Below the pieces are notes generated by a model. The model was given only the letters and a program-made list of their open reading frames with translations. It was not told the origin of the DNA and made no database searches. From Flammeovirgaceae bacterium UBA2786 (GTDB taxonomy: Bacteria; Bacteroidota; Bacteroidia; Cytophagales; Cyclobacteriaceae), in assembly GCA_002352225.1 (NCBI GenBank), contig DEIA01000036.1, positions 1 through 42,876 on the forward strand: 42,876 nt of DNA, written 5' to 3'. The position numbers and the translations under genes are program-made. How positions within the stretch are numbered: position 1 is the stretch's first letter; each line of letters opens with the position of its first letter. Below, one piece after another: positions 35,310 through 42,876 of this stretch.

Positions 35310-35419
35310 GGGCTTGGCGAAGGTGGCGATTTTCACCACAAATGTTGATGCGGAGAACCAAACTTTGATTAACCAAAAATGTGTCTGCGGAGCACTGAAC
35401 CGCCACTTTTGCCAAACCC
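35310..35419. repeat. Long imperfect inverted repeat beside the low-GC gene
   Basis: Arms 35310-35328 and 35401-35419 are complementary at 16 of 19 positions and enclose a 72-base spacer. The adjacent sequence ends in GTTATGGGC. The layout of long imperfect arms next to a GTTA-type core recalls integron attC sites, but the match to that consensus is incomplete. Confidence 0.55.
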
Positions 35420-35421
35420 GT

Positions 35422-36123
35422 GTTATGGGCAGTTATATTAGCTTTATTGTCCATTTAAATTTTTCAAATTCTGCGTCTGCAATTTGGTTTTGTGTCTTTG
35501 ACTGATGGCAATTAAAGTCATAGTAAAATCCGTTGTGTTCGGCTTTCAAAACCTTCAATTCAACTTTAAGTGGTTTGTCAATTTCGATATGTTCAAATAA
35601 ATATTCAGCGTCATACTCATAGAACTTACAATTACTAATCATTATGGGGTCGTATCTTTTAATAACTTCAAAGTCCTTTAGTAAATGTGAAACGCCATAT
35701 TCAGACATTCCCATAAGTTGTTCAAAAGTTTCGTGTCCTAAATATTCAAGTTCTTGTTTTGGTGTAACATTTAGAGTGATTGTCGGTGAGAAAACGCCCT
35801 TATATTCAGGTTTGTCTTGGTAATACTTTGTCGCAATACAAATTGGGTCTCCAAGTTCTTCCCATATTTCTTCAGCTGTTTCTTCAAGTCCTTGTCCTAT
35901 GATTTGTTCGCTTTTTATTTTCCCAAAGTCCTTAACTGATACAAAGCCCCAACTAGTTGGTTTTTCAAATAGTATTCCGAGCTTCTTGTTTACATATATG
36001 TTATCATTAATAGCAACTGCTTTTAACGGGTCAATAGCAAGTCCCGCTAATGCGATACTTGTCAGTCTTAAAAATTCTCGTCTTCCTATTCCCATATTGT
36101 GGTCGTCAATAATTGCCCATAAC
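35422..36123. other. Cassette-like segment bounded by 15-bp inverted repeats
   Basis: The ends, GTTATGGGCAGTTAT at 35422-35436 and ATAATTGCCCATAAC at 36109-36123, are inverted repeats with 14 of 15 matches. They enclose just one gene (35433-36095) that has lower GC content than its neighbours. This suggests a mobile cassette; no recombinase is nearby. Confidence 0.45.
35433..36095 (-). CDS. Hypothetical Tat-exported protein, low GC
   Basis: A 220-residue protein with a Tat signal (GRREFLRLTSIALAGLA). The mature part starts with LGILFEKPTSWGFVSV, a pattern seen in PsbP/DUF1795-like proteins, but this likeness is faint. No catalytic motif recognised. The gene has lower GC and different codon use from its neighbours and is bounded by inverted repeats (35422-35436 and 36109-36123); horizontal acquisition is likely. 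Its stop lies inside the left repeat. Confidence 0.7.
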   Translation of the reverse strand: MGIGRREFLRLTSIALAGLAIDPLKAVAINDNIYVNKKLGILFEKPTSWGFVSVKDFGKIKSEQIIGQGLEETAEEIWEELGDPICIATKYYQDKPEYKGVFSPTITLNVTPKQELEYLGHETFEQLMGMSEYGVSHLLKDFEVIKRYDPIMISNCKFYEYDAEYLFEHIEIDKPLKVELKVLKAEHNGFYYDFNCHQSKTQNQIADAEFEKFKWTIKLI

Positions 36124-36129
36124 TCTCAA

Positions 36130-36154
36130 ATATACGCAACTTCATTGCGTATAT
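36130..36154. repeat. Palindromic hairpin upstream of the low-GC gene
   Basis: A perfect 10-bp AT-rich stem (36130-36139 with 36145-36154) around CTTCA. It lies just outside the right inverted repeat of the cassette-like segment. Confidence 0.55.
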
Positions 36155-36206
36155 CCATCTACAGGAGGAGGATATACTCAGGTTAGTGCTTGCAATCTCA
36201 GGCTAC

Positions 36207-36240
36207 AGGCGTCTGACACTTTAAAAGTGTCTTGTCGCCT
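36207..36240. repeat. Compound hairpin, REP-like
   Basis: Inner arms GACACTT/AAGTGTC and outer arms AGGCG/CGCCT form a two-part stem at 36207-36240. It lies between the low-GC gene and the GH97 remnant. Confidence 0.5.
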
Positions 36241-36253
36241 TACATTTAACACC

Positions 36254-36568
36254 TTACAACTTCTTCAACCCCTTCGTTTGATCTTTCGTTGCCTCCACAA
36301 TACTAATCGCATACCCTCCGGCTGCCACCGATAGCTGAACTAGTTTTGATTTATTCGTTACTACAACCTTTCTTATAGTATAAGCTTGTGGATTGGTTTT
36401 GTAGTGTGCATCCTTCGCATCGGCATAAATAGTAGCAATGTATGTTTTGCCCGCATCCAGAAAATCGAAGGTAAGGGTTGACGTGCGGGGCGTTTCACCA
36501 TTTACATTCCCAATAAACCAACTCGATTTACCTTTCGCTTTGCGCGCGATAGTGATGTACTGACCACA
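36254..36568 (-). pseudogene. C-terminal remnant of a GH97 (SusB-like) alpha-glucosidase
   Basis: The minus strand encodes about 104 residues without a start codon, ending at 36254. It reads as the C-terminal beta-sandwich of glycoside hydrolase family 97: QYITIARKAKGKSSWFIGNV, then DFLDAGKTYIATIYADAKDA, YKTNPQAYTI and VAAGGYAISI. Full GH97 enzymes are about 600-700 residues, so most of the gene, including the catalytic barrel, is gone. Upstream the frame is closed by a stop at 36569, and the next gene is msrB. This fills most of the gap between 36096 and 36580. Confidence 0.75.
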
Positions 36569-36580
36569 CTAATCATTAAA

Positions 36581-37075
36581 TTATTCCTTCTTCTTAAAAT
36601 CAATCGAGGTTGAATTAACGCAATACCGCATGCCGGTAAGGGTGGGGCCATCGTCAAACAAGTGCCCAAGGTGTGCTCCACATTTAGTACAAACTATTTC
36701 GGTGCGTACCATGCCGTGCGAGGTGTCGGTAACTTTTTTGATTTTACCTCCCTCAATCTCCTTATCAAAACTGGGCCAGCCACAGTCCGATTCAAATTTC
36801 ATATCGGATGTAAATAAATCGGTATGGCAACCGGCACATTGATACATTCCTTTCTCTTTGTGCAGATAATACTTTCCCGTAAACGGCATATCGGTACCTT
36901 TTTGCCGAAGCACATAAAACTGTTCGGGAGTGAGCATCTTTTTCCACTCTGCTTCGCTGCGCACAATCCGCTTAATAGTATCGGGTGCCGTTGTTTCTTT
37001 GGCGGATTTCGTTTGCCCCGTGCAGGACTGCAGAACCAAAAGCATTACGGATAATGTCAATATTCCGGATTTCAT
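36581..37075 (-). CDS. msrB: Peptide-methionine (R)-S-oxide reductase, lipoprotein form
   Basis: A 164-residue MsrB that repairs oxidised methionine. A lipoprotein signal ends at the Cys in LQSCTGQ, so the enzyme is periplasmic and anchored. Zinc ligands CAGC and CTKC, GWPSF, and the catalytic Cys in RYCVNS near the end are all present. A GH97 remnant lies directly downstream. Confidence 0.94.
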   Translation of the reverse strand: MKSGILTLSVMLLVLQSCTGQTKSAKETTAPDTIKRIVRSEAEWKKMLTPEQFYVLRQKGTDMPFTGKYYLHKEKGMYQCAGCHTDLFTSDMKFESDCGWPSFDKEIEGGKIKKVTDTSHGMVRTEIVCTKCGAHLGHLFDDGPTLTGMRYCVNSTSIDFKKKE

Positions 37076-37183
37076 AATCTTTGTATTTAGATCTCGTCTT
37101 ACGCTCTATCATATTTACGAAAAACAACCGGTAAGTGAATTTAGTTTCTAAAATTTGTTCATACTAAGATTATTCAACCGAAT

Positions 37184-37843
37184 ATGACTTTTGAAACAAT
37201 ACCCTATACCCTTGCCCTCAACAAAACCGAAACCGTTTCTGCCGAACTTTACCGGCCTTCTCAATCTAAATCCATTTTTGCATTTGCCCACGGAGCCGGC
37301 ACCAACATGCACCATAAGTTTATGAAAGACCTGGCTGCGGAGCTGGCGGTACATCAGATTGCTACTTTACGTTACAATTTTTTATATACCGAACTCAATA
37401 AAAAACGCCCCGACTTTCCGGCTGTGGCACACCAGGCTGTGGCGGCTGCTATTGCAAAAGCACATGAGTTGTTTCCAAAACTTCCACTCTATGCCGGTGG
37501 AAAATCGTTTGGCGGCCGCATGACCTCTCAATATCTGTCGGCACAGGATTTACCCTATGTAAAGGGCCTGGTGTTTGTCGGGTTTCCGTTGCACCCTGCT
37601 GGCAAACCAGGCATTGAACGGGCCGAACATTTAAACACCGTTAAGCAACCTCTGTTGTTTTTACAAGGCTCGCGCGATGCACTGGCCGAATGGTCTTTAC
37701 TGGAAAAAGTCTGCAAGAAATTACCAGCCGCCACATTAATCCGGTTCGAAAATGCCGATCATAGTTTTAAATCCGGTAAGCTAAACCTGATTCCTGAATT
37801 GGCAGATAAGATTAATGTTTGGATCTCTGCTATATCGTTATAG
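37184..37843 (+). CDS. Alpha/beta hydrolase, KANL3/Tex30-like
   Basis: A 219-residue alpha/beta hydrolase. FAHGAGTNMHH forms the oxyanion region (about 34-44); the nucleophile is S108 in GGKSFGGRM. The acid is likely the Asp in LQGSRDALAE and the base the His in ENADHSFK. This family is of uncertain substrate. It stands alone in a region of small unrelated genes. Confidence 0.82.
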   Translation: MTFETIPYTLALNKTETVSAELYRPSQSKSIFAFAHGAGTNMHHKFMKDLAAELAVHQIATLRYNFLYTELNKKRPDFPAVAHQAVAAAIAKAHELFPKLPLYAGGKSFGGRMTSQYLSAQDLPYVKGLVFVGFPLHPAGKPGIERAEHLNTVKQPLLFLQGSRDALAEWSLLEKVCKKLPAATLIRFENADHSFKSGKLNLIPELADKINVWISAISL

Positions 37844-37966
37844 CCTGTACCATGACTACCGTTTATGTATGGCCCTTATTGTTCTGTTAGCCAGATTCCA
37901 CAAAGCCTCCCCCATAGCTAATGTTAAAATTTAATTGTAATCTTGAAAACCCTAAACCTTTCTTCT

Positions 37967-38452
37967 ATGAAAAAATTAAACACTCTGATTATTGCAGTTG
38001 TAACCCTTGCATTAACCGCCTGCAGTTTCAGTGCAGGAACTAAAAAAGACTTTGGCACAGGTTTGTCATTTACCTACAACGGTTTTGGTGTAGACGAAGT
38101 TTTGCTGGTGGGCCCCGACAATACAGCCAAGAATGATAATGAAGTTGAACTTAATACAGAGGTTGCCCTGGTAGCACAAGGCTTAGTAAACTATGTATTG
38201 AAAGATGATAAAGCCTACCCGGGCCTGATGTTGGTGGTAACCGACACGCAGGGCACAGCCATTATAAACGAAGCCGATCTTCTTGAAGGTACGGAAGGAT
38301 ACCCCGCTACCGATGCCGCCATCATCCGGGGAACTGTTACTGTGGGCGAGCCGATGAAAGCCGGTGAAACATACCACGTTAAAATGCGCGTGTGGGATAA
38401 AAATAAACCCGAAAACGAACTAACAGCAGAGGTTGATCTGGTTGTAAAATAA
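37967..38452 (+). CDS. Hypothetical lipoprotein
   Basis: A 161-residue protein with a lipoprotein signal (MKKLNTLIIAVVTLALTAC). The mature part is acidic and beta-rich (SFTYNGFGVDEVLLVGPDN) and has no recognised catalytic motif. The ATG at 37967 opens the signal peptide and is preferred over a TTG at 37943. Confidence 0.72.
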   Translation: MKKLNTLIIAVVTLALTACSFSAGTKKDFGTGLSFTYNGFGVDEVLLVGPDNTAKNDNEVELNTEVALVAQGLVNYVLKDDKAYPGLMLVVTDTQGTAIINEADLLEGTEGYPATDAAIIRGTVTVGEPMKAGETYHVKMRVWDKNKPENELTAEVDLVVK

Positions 38453-38477
38453 CACCAACCGGCAGGTTAGTAACAGG

Positions 38478-38927
38478 CTACCGTTCGTACCGGCCTGTTT
38501 TCTCAGTAAGCACAATACGATACACTATAGAGTTACCCAACTGTGTTGATGTACGACCCGATGCAGTTGGACCCATACGCTGAGAGAAGCTTGTTTCGCT
38601 GGGCATCATCGGTAGCAGCCGGGCCGCAATCTTCTCCAGTACTTTGGCCGCTTCTGTTCCTGACAATTCCTCAAAGCGGCCCCACCCTATTACGCTCTGC
38701 CAGTTTGCAATGGTTTTTATTTCATCTACTTCAAAACAGCAGTGCGCATTTTTGCGCAGCAATTCAATTTTTAAACCTTCTGTGGTGTGCCCATAAACGG
38801 TGCCTTGTTCATACACATACGTAACCGGAATAATGTATACCTTATCCGCAGCCTGTATACCTAGGCGCCCCACCACGTTGTTGGTTAATACAGATTCAAT
38901 TTCAGATGTGCTTAACTCGCCCAGCAT
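38478..38927 (-). CDS. Pyridoxamine 5'-phosphate oxidase-like flavin-binding protein
   Basis: A 149-residue split-barrel protein. NNVVGRLGIQ, KVYIIPVTYVYEQGTVYGHT and CCFEVDEI follow the pattern of PNPOx-like, FMN- or F420-binding family members (nitroimidazole-resistance NimA group). Its role is unknown. It is convergent with the lipoprotein gene at 37967-38452. Confidence 0.82.
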   Translation of the reverse strand: MLGELSTSEIESVLTNNVVGRLGIQAADKVYIIPVTYVYEQGTVYGHTTEGLKIELLRKNAHCCFEVDEIKTIANWQSVIGWGRFEELSGTEAAKVLEKIAARLLPMMPSETSFSQRMGPTASGRTSTQLGNSIVYRIVLTEKTGRYER

Positions 38928-39135
38928 GCTATTTCTTTGAGAAGAAATTTAAGAAAAATTTCTAACTGTTTTTCATTGTTTTGGATGATGACAACAAAAA
39001 GGCGGATGGCAACGTATTGAAAGTAGTTTGATACATTTTAAGGGGTTAGTACCTTATCAAAGCAAATCTAGCCCATCATGTCACCAGAATATAGACTAAT
39101 GCTTTAACCTACACAACAATTAATAAAGAAAGAAA

Positions 39136-39738
39136 ATGAATGAACTCTTAAGAATATTTTTGCCAACCTATTTCATTGTTTATTTCGGAATTGCTTTTGT
39201 GGCTAAAAGTGTACTTGTAGCTAAACGAATTGGAAAAAATCCACTTGTTTTACCGAAAGACGACACTGCGTATGGGCTTATTGGTTTTTACTTTAAACTA
39301 ACAATGATTTTATTGTTTGTTTATGTTTTGTTGTTTGCTCTTATACCTACACACTACAACTATTTTTTACCAATACAACAACTTGACACCTTAATCATAA
39401 AATGTATTGGACTTGGTCTTTTGGTTCTTGCGCTCATATGGACAATTATTGCACAAGGGCATATGAAAAACTCCTGGCGAATTGGTATTGACACCGAAAC
39501 GAAAACGGAACTTATAACGACTGGGCTTTTTCAGTTTTCGAGAAACCCTATTTTCTTTGGAATGATAGTGAGTTTGGTTGGGCTCTTTTTAACGACACCA
39601 AACGCATTAACAGGCTTATTCTTAGTTTTGGGTTATGTGTTGATACAAATTCAGATACGGCTTGAAGAAGAATTTTTAACAAATCAGCACAGACAAAAAT
39701 ATTTAGACTATAAACAAAAAGTAAGGCGCATGATTTAA
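39136..39738 (+). CDS. Isoprenylcysteine carboxyl methyltransferase/PEMT family membrane protein
   Basis: A 200-residue membrane protein with about five helices. The C-terminal motif (GLFQFSRNPIFFGMI and RLEEEFLTNQHRQKYLDY) matches the ICMT/phospholipid methyltransferase family, with the RNP and EE residues used for SAM binding. Substrate unknown. Lower GC than the metabolic genes; 5' and 3' flanks are AT-rich with no clear operon partner. Confidence 0.8.
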   Translation: MNELLRIFLPTYFIVYFGIAFVAKSVLVAKRIGKNPLVLPKDDTAYGLIGFYFKLTMILLFVYVLLFALIPTHYNYFLPIQQLDTLIIKCIGLGLLVLALIWTIIAQGHMKNSWRIGIDTETKTELITTGLFQFSRNPIFFGMIVSLVGLFLTTPNALTGLFLVLGYVLIQIQIRLEEEFLTNQHRQKYLDYKQKVRRMI

Positions 39739-39822
39739 CAACAAGTAAACGAAAAACAATAGCACTACTTTAACCTGACAACCTCCGCTTGTAACAGCCA
39801 ACTAATTTTAAAATCCTAATGT

Positions 39823-40164
39823 ATGTGGTCAACAAATACTTATTGGTTCGACTTCTCACTGGTAAGTCTGATCTTCGCTATCGGCAATATGCTATTCGGG
39901 CATTTTGAAGAACATACGCCAAAGTGGCGCAAAATATTGAAGTACGCGCTTACCCTCGTACTTATAATTTCAATTACACATTATTTTGGCAGGGGCTGGT
40001 CATACGGGTTACTGGGCGTGTTGTCGCTGTTTGTGATTTATATTCACGGCTTTGTTTTACCGGGCAAAGGAATAAACGGCTGGACGGCCGAGCCCAAAGA
40101 AAAATATTACGAATTCAGAGGCTGGGATAAATCTAAGTTATATCGTGAAAACAAACCGAAGTAA
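39823..40164 (+). CDS. Small membrane protein of unknown function
   Basis: A 113-residue protein with two or three predicted membrane helices (about 10-27, 40-58, 62-80) and a polar C-terminus (GWTAEPKEKYYEFRGWDKS). No family recognised. It follows the methyltransferase gene after 84 bases. Confidence 0.62.
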   Translation: MWSTNTYWFDFSLVSLIFAIGNMLFGHFEEHTPKWRKILKYALTLVLIISITHYFGRGWSYGLLGVLSLFVIYIHGFVLPGKGINGWTAEPKEKYYEFRGWDKSKLYRENKPK

Positions 40165-40166
40165 CT

Positions 40167-40216
40167 GTGTGCCTTTGTCAGCACACCATCACCCTGCAGT
40201 CAGGTCTTCCTGACTG
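40167..40216. repeat. Two adjacent hairpins, the second one repeated at 41130
   Basis: A 6-bp stem (40167-40172 with 40181-40186) and an 8-bp perfect stem (40197-40204 with 40209-40216, loop TCTT). The second, with its right flank GATCGGAA, closely resembles 41130-41156. They may terminate the small membrane gene or be REP-like. Confidence 0.55.
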
Positions 40217-40295
40217 ATCGGAATTATTTCATATAGTTAAAAACAGTAAGATTGAAAAGCCTGACCACATGGGAGAAAAAACTTTCTAATTTCTA

Positions 40296-41033
40296 CTACT
40301 CTAACCTCTCTATTTCCCTGTCAATTTGATTAAGTAAATTGTTCAGCTCCTTTTCAGCAGGATAATAATGAATTCTTAAAAGTCCCGTTTGGTTTGAGAT
40401 TCTTGCACGAAGAAGAGCTGCGTATTCAGGATTTGTCTTTAGTTCTGTAAACCGTATCGGGCGCATTGTTCCCCATGGAGGCCGAGGCATACTTTTGCTG
40501 GTCGAAATCTGGTCAACATCATATGCTTCAAAATAAAGCCTGTCAAAATCTCTTAACTGCTCATAGTCCCTTGTAATAGCTACCTCAACCTTGCGAATCC
40601 TATTATAAACCTCGTCATACATGCCCATAATTTTTAAACGAAGCGTATCATTTGACACAATAGCTAAATCCGTATTTTTCAATTGCTCAATAGGACTAAC
40701 GTTACCTGTAAACGTAGAGAACGTATGAGTATGGGCAAAATATACATCTAATGAATCGTGATAAGGAAGATTGTCCTTAATCACATTCAATATTACTTTA
40801 CCGGAGAGAATACTGTATTCATGTGCGCTGATATAGCCATGCATCTCCGCTAAGTCGCCAGAGAGACCTCTTTTAAATTCTTTCAGTATTTGAATTTCCT
40901 TCTTTTTGTTTTTACGTGCGCCACTCCATTCATCAAGGTTATATGCAATCAAAATCCCGAGTATAATCCCCACTATCTCAAATAGATATTTGTACCACTC
41001 CGATTTCAGGTGGTTAAAAATTTTTCTTACCAT
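40296..41033 (-). CDS. DUF6090-like membrane protein
   Basis: A 245-residue protein with one N-terminal membrane helix (about 20-40: YLFEIVGIILGILIAYNLDEW, the usual DUF6090 signature), followed by a long helical, charged domain. Function unknown; such genes often occur in paralogous groups in Bacteroidetes. The start at 41033 is preferred to an upstream in-frame ATG at 41060. Related palindromes flank the gene (40197-40222 and 41130-41156). Confidence 0.75.
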   Translation of the reverse strand: MVRKIFNHLKSEWYKYLFEIVGIILGILIAYNLDEWSGARKNKKKEIQILKEFKRGLSGDLAEMHGYISAHEYSILSGKVILNVIKDNLPYHDSLDVYFAHTHTFSTFTGNVSPIEQLKNTDLAIVSNDTLRLKIMGMYDEVYNRIRKVEVAITRDYEQLRDFDRLYFEAYDVDQISTSKSMPRPPWGTMRPIRFTELKTNPEYAALLRARISNQTGLLRIHYYPAEKELNNLLNQIDREIERLE

Positions 41034-41129
41034 TTTGTGTTTCAGTTGCGATCTTACCAAGGTACAAAATCAAACTGAAATATTTTTTCATAGCGGGTGT
41101 GTAAACTCCTCTAAAAGTTATCCGCCTCG

Positions 41130-41156
41130 CAGTCATATCTGCCTGACTGATCGAAA
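41130..41156. repeat. Degenerate copy of the 40197 palindrome
   Basis: CAGTCA, a seven-base spacer and CTGACTG, followed by ATCGAAA. It differs from the copy at 40197-40222 at only a few positions and has the same orientation, about 930 bases away on the other side of the DUF6090 gene. Confidence 0.5.
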
Positions 41157-41175
41157 CCACAACTTATAATTAAAA

Positions 41176-41308
41176 ACGAGGCTGTCTCAAAAGTCAAATT
41201 AAGATTGGAATGTCATTCCGGCCTTGTGCCGGAATCTCGTTTAGTACCACGAAATCGAGATCGCGGAACAAATCCGCGATGACAGAACGACTTTTGAGAC
41301 AGCCTCGT
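41176..41308. mobile_element. MITE-like element with 20-bp perfect terminal inverted repeats
   Basis: A 133-bp element bounded by perfect 20-bp inverted repeats (41176-41195 and 41289-41308; ends GAGGCTGTCTCAAAAG, typical of IS5/IS1182-type termini). It has no coding capacity. Inside are two more perfect 8-bp hairpins, ATTCCGGC/GCCGGAAT and ATCGCGGA/TCCGCGAT. No target duplication is obvious. It was probably mobilised by a transposase encoded elsewhere. Confidence 0.82.
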
Positions 41309-41335
41309 ACTGGAAATTGTTGCCGCTGCCTTACT

Positions 41336-42256
41336 TCAATATCCCCAACTCTTCATCACTTCATAATCTTCTTTCATGCACTCCAGTGGTGTTTTGCCCT
41401 GGTAGGCTTCCTGTTCAATAATAAAATGTATGGTGCCTCCACTGTCGCGGCCCAGGTCTATCACTTCTTTTACGTTTACAATGCCCTTACCCAAAATGGT
41501 GCTTTCGTATTTGCCGTGCTCTCCGGCTTCGGGCAATTCAATCTCATCTTTCACATGCATGCTTTGAAAGCGGCCCGGGTATTTGGTTACAATATCTATC
41601 GCTTTGGCTCCGCCATTGTACAGGTTACCGGTATCTAATTGTTGCATTACCAGGTTAGGGTCGGTCTCCATTAAAATAATATCATATAACGTGCGGTCGC
41701 CATGCTTTTCGCTGAATTCGAAATCGTGATTGTGGTAACCAAACATCATTCCCGATTTTTTACACAACTCTCCACTCTTATTAAAAATTTCAAGTTGCTT
41801 CATCAGGGCATCTTCCGACTTCCGCACGGTTTCATCCATCCAGGGACTAATTACAAATTGCTGCCCCATGTAAGCGGCATCTTCAATGGTGTATTTCCAT
41901 ACATCGGTAAAATCGTTAGTGGTTTCGTCCCAATGTTGGGGTGCCAGCACGGTATGGCCGCTGGGCATTTTCATACCCAAATCGTCTAAAATCTTTTTAA
42001 ACTCCTGGGGTGTCCAGCCATAGAATTTACGTTCGCGATACCAGGCATGTTCTACATTTTGGTAACCAAACTTAGCCAACTCTTTTAACGTGCCCAGCGG
42101 GTCGGTGCCCATTTCATCGCGCACACAATAAAGTTGTAATCCTAATAAACGGGTGGCCGTAGCTTCTTTTGTTGCTGTTGCGCAAGCAGCCAAGAAAGAT
42201 GTGCCAGCCAGAGCAAATGCGCTCTTCTTAAGAAATTCTCTGCGTGAGGTTGTCAT
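41336..42256 (-). CDS. Tat-exported sugar phosphate isomerase/epimerase-like TIM barrel
   Basis: A 306-residue protein with a Tat signal (TSRREFLKKSAFALAG) and a possible lipobox (LAAC). The barrel shows LQLYCVRDEM, GYHNHDFEF, QLDTGNLYNGG, MHVKDE and FIIEQEAYQG, placing the usual metal-binding His, Glu and Asp residues. Substrate unknown. It is a paralogue of the protein at 26521-27354. Confidence 0.85.
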   Translation of the reverse strand: MTTSRREFLKKSAFALAGTSFLAACATATKEATATRLLGLQLYCVRDEMGTDPLGTLKELAKFGYQNVEHAWYRERKFYGWTPQEFKKILDDLGMKMPSGHTVLAPQHWDETTNDFTDVWKYTIEDAAYMGQQFVISPWMDETVRKSEDALMKQLEIFNKSGELCKKSGMMFGYHNHDFEFSEKHGDRTLYDIILMETDPNLVMQQLDTGNLYNGGAKAIDIVTKYPGRFQSMHVKDEIELPEAGEHGKYESTILGKGIVNVKEVIDLGRDSGGTIHFIIEQEAYQGKTPLECMKEDYEVMKSWGY

Positions 42257-42366
42257 AGGGTAAATAAATTTTTAGGTAAGAAAGATAAACTAATACGGAA
42301 GAAATAAACAGCTATTTTTTACCAATGGAAATAAATACAGGTTTTATATAAAGAAGTTCTTGCTTA

Positions 42367-42876
42367 TCACTCCAGAATTTTCTGATAGGCCTCTTCGTAG
42401 TGGGTAATCAGGTTATCCCAATCAAATGCCGAAGAGTAGTTTTCAACATTATTTCTTTGCATAATTCTGCTTCTTCTGTCTTGTTGTAAAAATTTGTAGA
42501 GAAACACAGCCAGTTGCCGCGCACTCCAATCGAATGTACGTTTGCCCCGCTCCACTACAAACATGCCGCCTCTTTCATGATCGGGCATATTATGGAGCAG
42601 GTAATCGCCAAAGCCACTTAAATCGCTGGTAACAGCCGGCACACCGCTGGCCATACACTCTAATGGTGTATACCCCCAGGGTTCATAGTAGCTGGGAAAA
42701 ATTCCTAAATGGCAACCCCGCACAAACTGGCTATAGTCCATACCAAACAAAGGGTTGGTAGAATTAATAAAATCAGGATGATACACCACTTTTACTTTAT
42801 CTTCTTTTCGGTTTAATAGATTTCTGCGCACCAGAAATTGCAGGATATCATCGCTGTCTTCGTCTACCAGTTTATG
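42367..42876 (-). CDS. Glycogen synthase-like glycosyltransferase, C-terminal part (5' end beyond the window)
   Basis: The frame is open to the right edge of the window, so only about the last 169 residues are seen. FPSYYEPWGYTPLECMASG and VPAVTSDLSGFGDYL match the C-terminal donor-binding region of GT3/GT5-like glycogen synthases, with the conserved E-x7-E pattern (EPWGYTPLE). The final region SSAFDWDNLITHYEEAYQ is typical of the end of GT3-type enzymes. It probably uses a nucleotide-activated glucose. Confidence 0.82.
   Translation of the reverse strand, partial: HKLVDEDSDDILQFLVRRNLLNRKEDKVKVVYHPDFINSTNPLFGMDYSQFVRGCHLGIFPSYYEPWGYTPLECMASGVPAVTSDLSGFGDYLLHNMPDHERGGMFVVERGKRTFDWSARQLAVFLYKFLQQDRRSRIMQRNNVENYSSAFDWDNLITHYEEAYQKILE

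Noticed and set aside
41210..41638. 142-codon open frame on the plus strand
   Set aside because: It starts inside the MITE and is antisense to the isomerase-like gene; no recognisable domain.

Overview
The window reads as Bacteroidetes chromosome, most likely Cytophagales-like. The clues are a type IX secretion (T9SS) sorting-domain relic, PorT-like outer membrane barrels, a two-domain MacB/FtsX permease of the family's usual type, a DUF6090 protein, a GH97 remnant, a short LeuA, and Tat-exported TIM-barrel isomerase-like proteins next to a GMC oxidoreductase pair. No rRNA, complete tRNA, CRISPR array or intact transposase gene was seen.

Layout. 1-3.9 kb: a two-component system (NarL-type regulator and TPR histidine kinase) and small lipoproteins. 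3.9-11.5 kb, minus strand: a DnaE-type polymerase and DinB (Pol IV), the pair usually found together in mutagenesis cassettes, here separated by about 3.2 kb of duplicated and partly broken genes for an outer membrane barrel plus an Ig-like secreted protein. 11.6-26.5 kb, plus strand: an aminotransferase, then ilvE-ilvD-ilvB-ilvN-ilvC-ilvA, a VapBC-like toxin-antitoxin pair, a HAD phosphatase, and leuC-leuD-leuB-leuA. Together these encode valine, isoleucine and leucine synthesis. 26.5-35.2 kb: an isomerase-like protein, a thioesterase, MtgA, a gluconate-dehydrogenase-like pair, an FtsX-type permease and an M28 peptidase. 35.2-42.9 kb: accessory DNA with a low-GC gene bounded by inverted repeats, a GH97 remnant, MsrB, small hydrolases and membrane proteins, a DUF6090 gene flanked by related palindromes, a MITE-like element, another isomerase-like protein and the 3' part of a glycogen-synthase-like glycosyltransferase.

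The most notable regulatory signal is a pair of attenuator-like leaders. Upstream of ilvE (13060-13200) lies a 27-codon ORF very rich in Ile, Val and Leu, with four consecutive Ile codons, followed by a strong Rho-independent terminator. Upstream of leuC (21903-22020) lies an almost identical terminator, preceded by a short Leu-rich frame and followed by the same 16-bp sequence seen after the ilv terminator. This suggests both operons are controlled by homologous ribosome-mediated attenuators, which would suit the apparent lack of the allosteric domain in LeuA.

The second notable region is the array between dnaE and dinB. Nearly identical islands (the Ig-like core plus the barrel N-terminus) bracket diverged barrels and diverged Ig-like N-termini. 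There is an 8-bp deletion at a short direct repeat, a 100-bp remnant of a third copy and a T9SS tail left out of frame.
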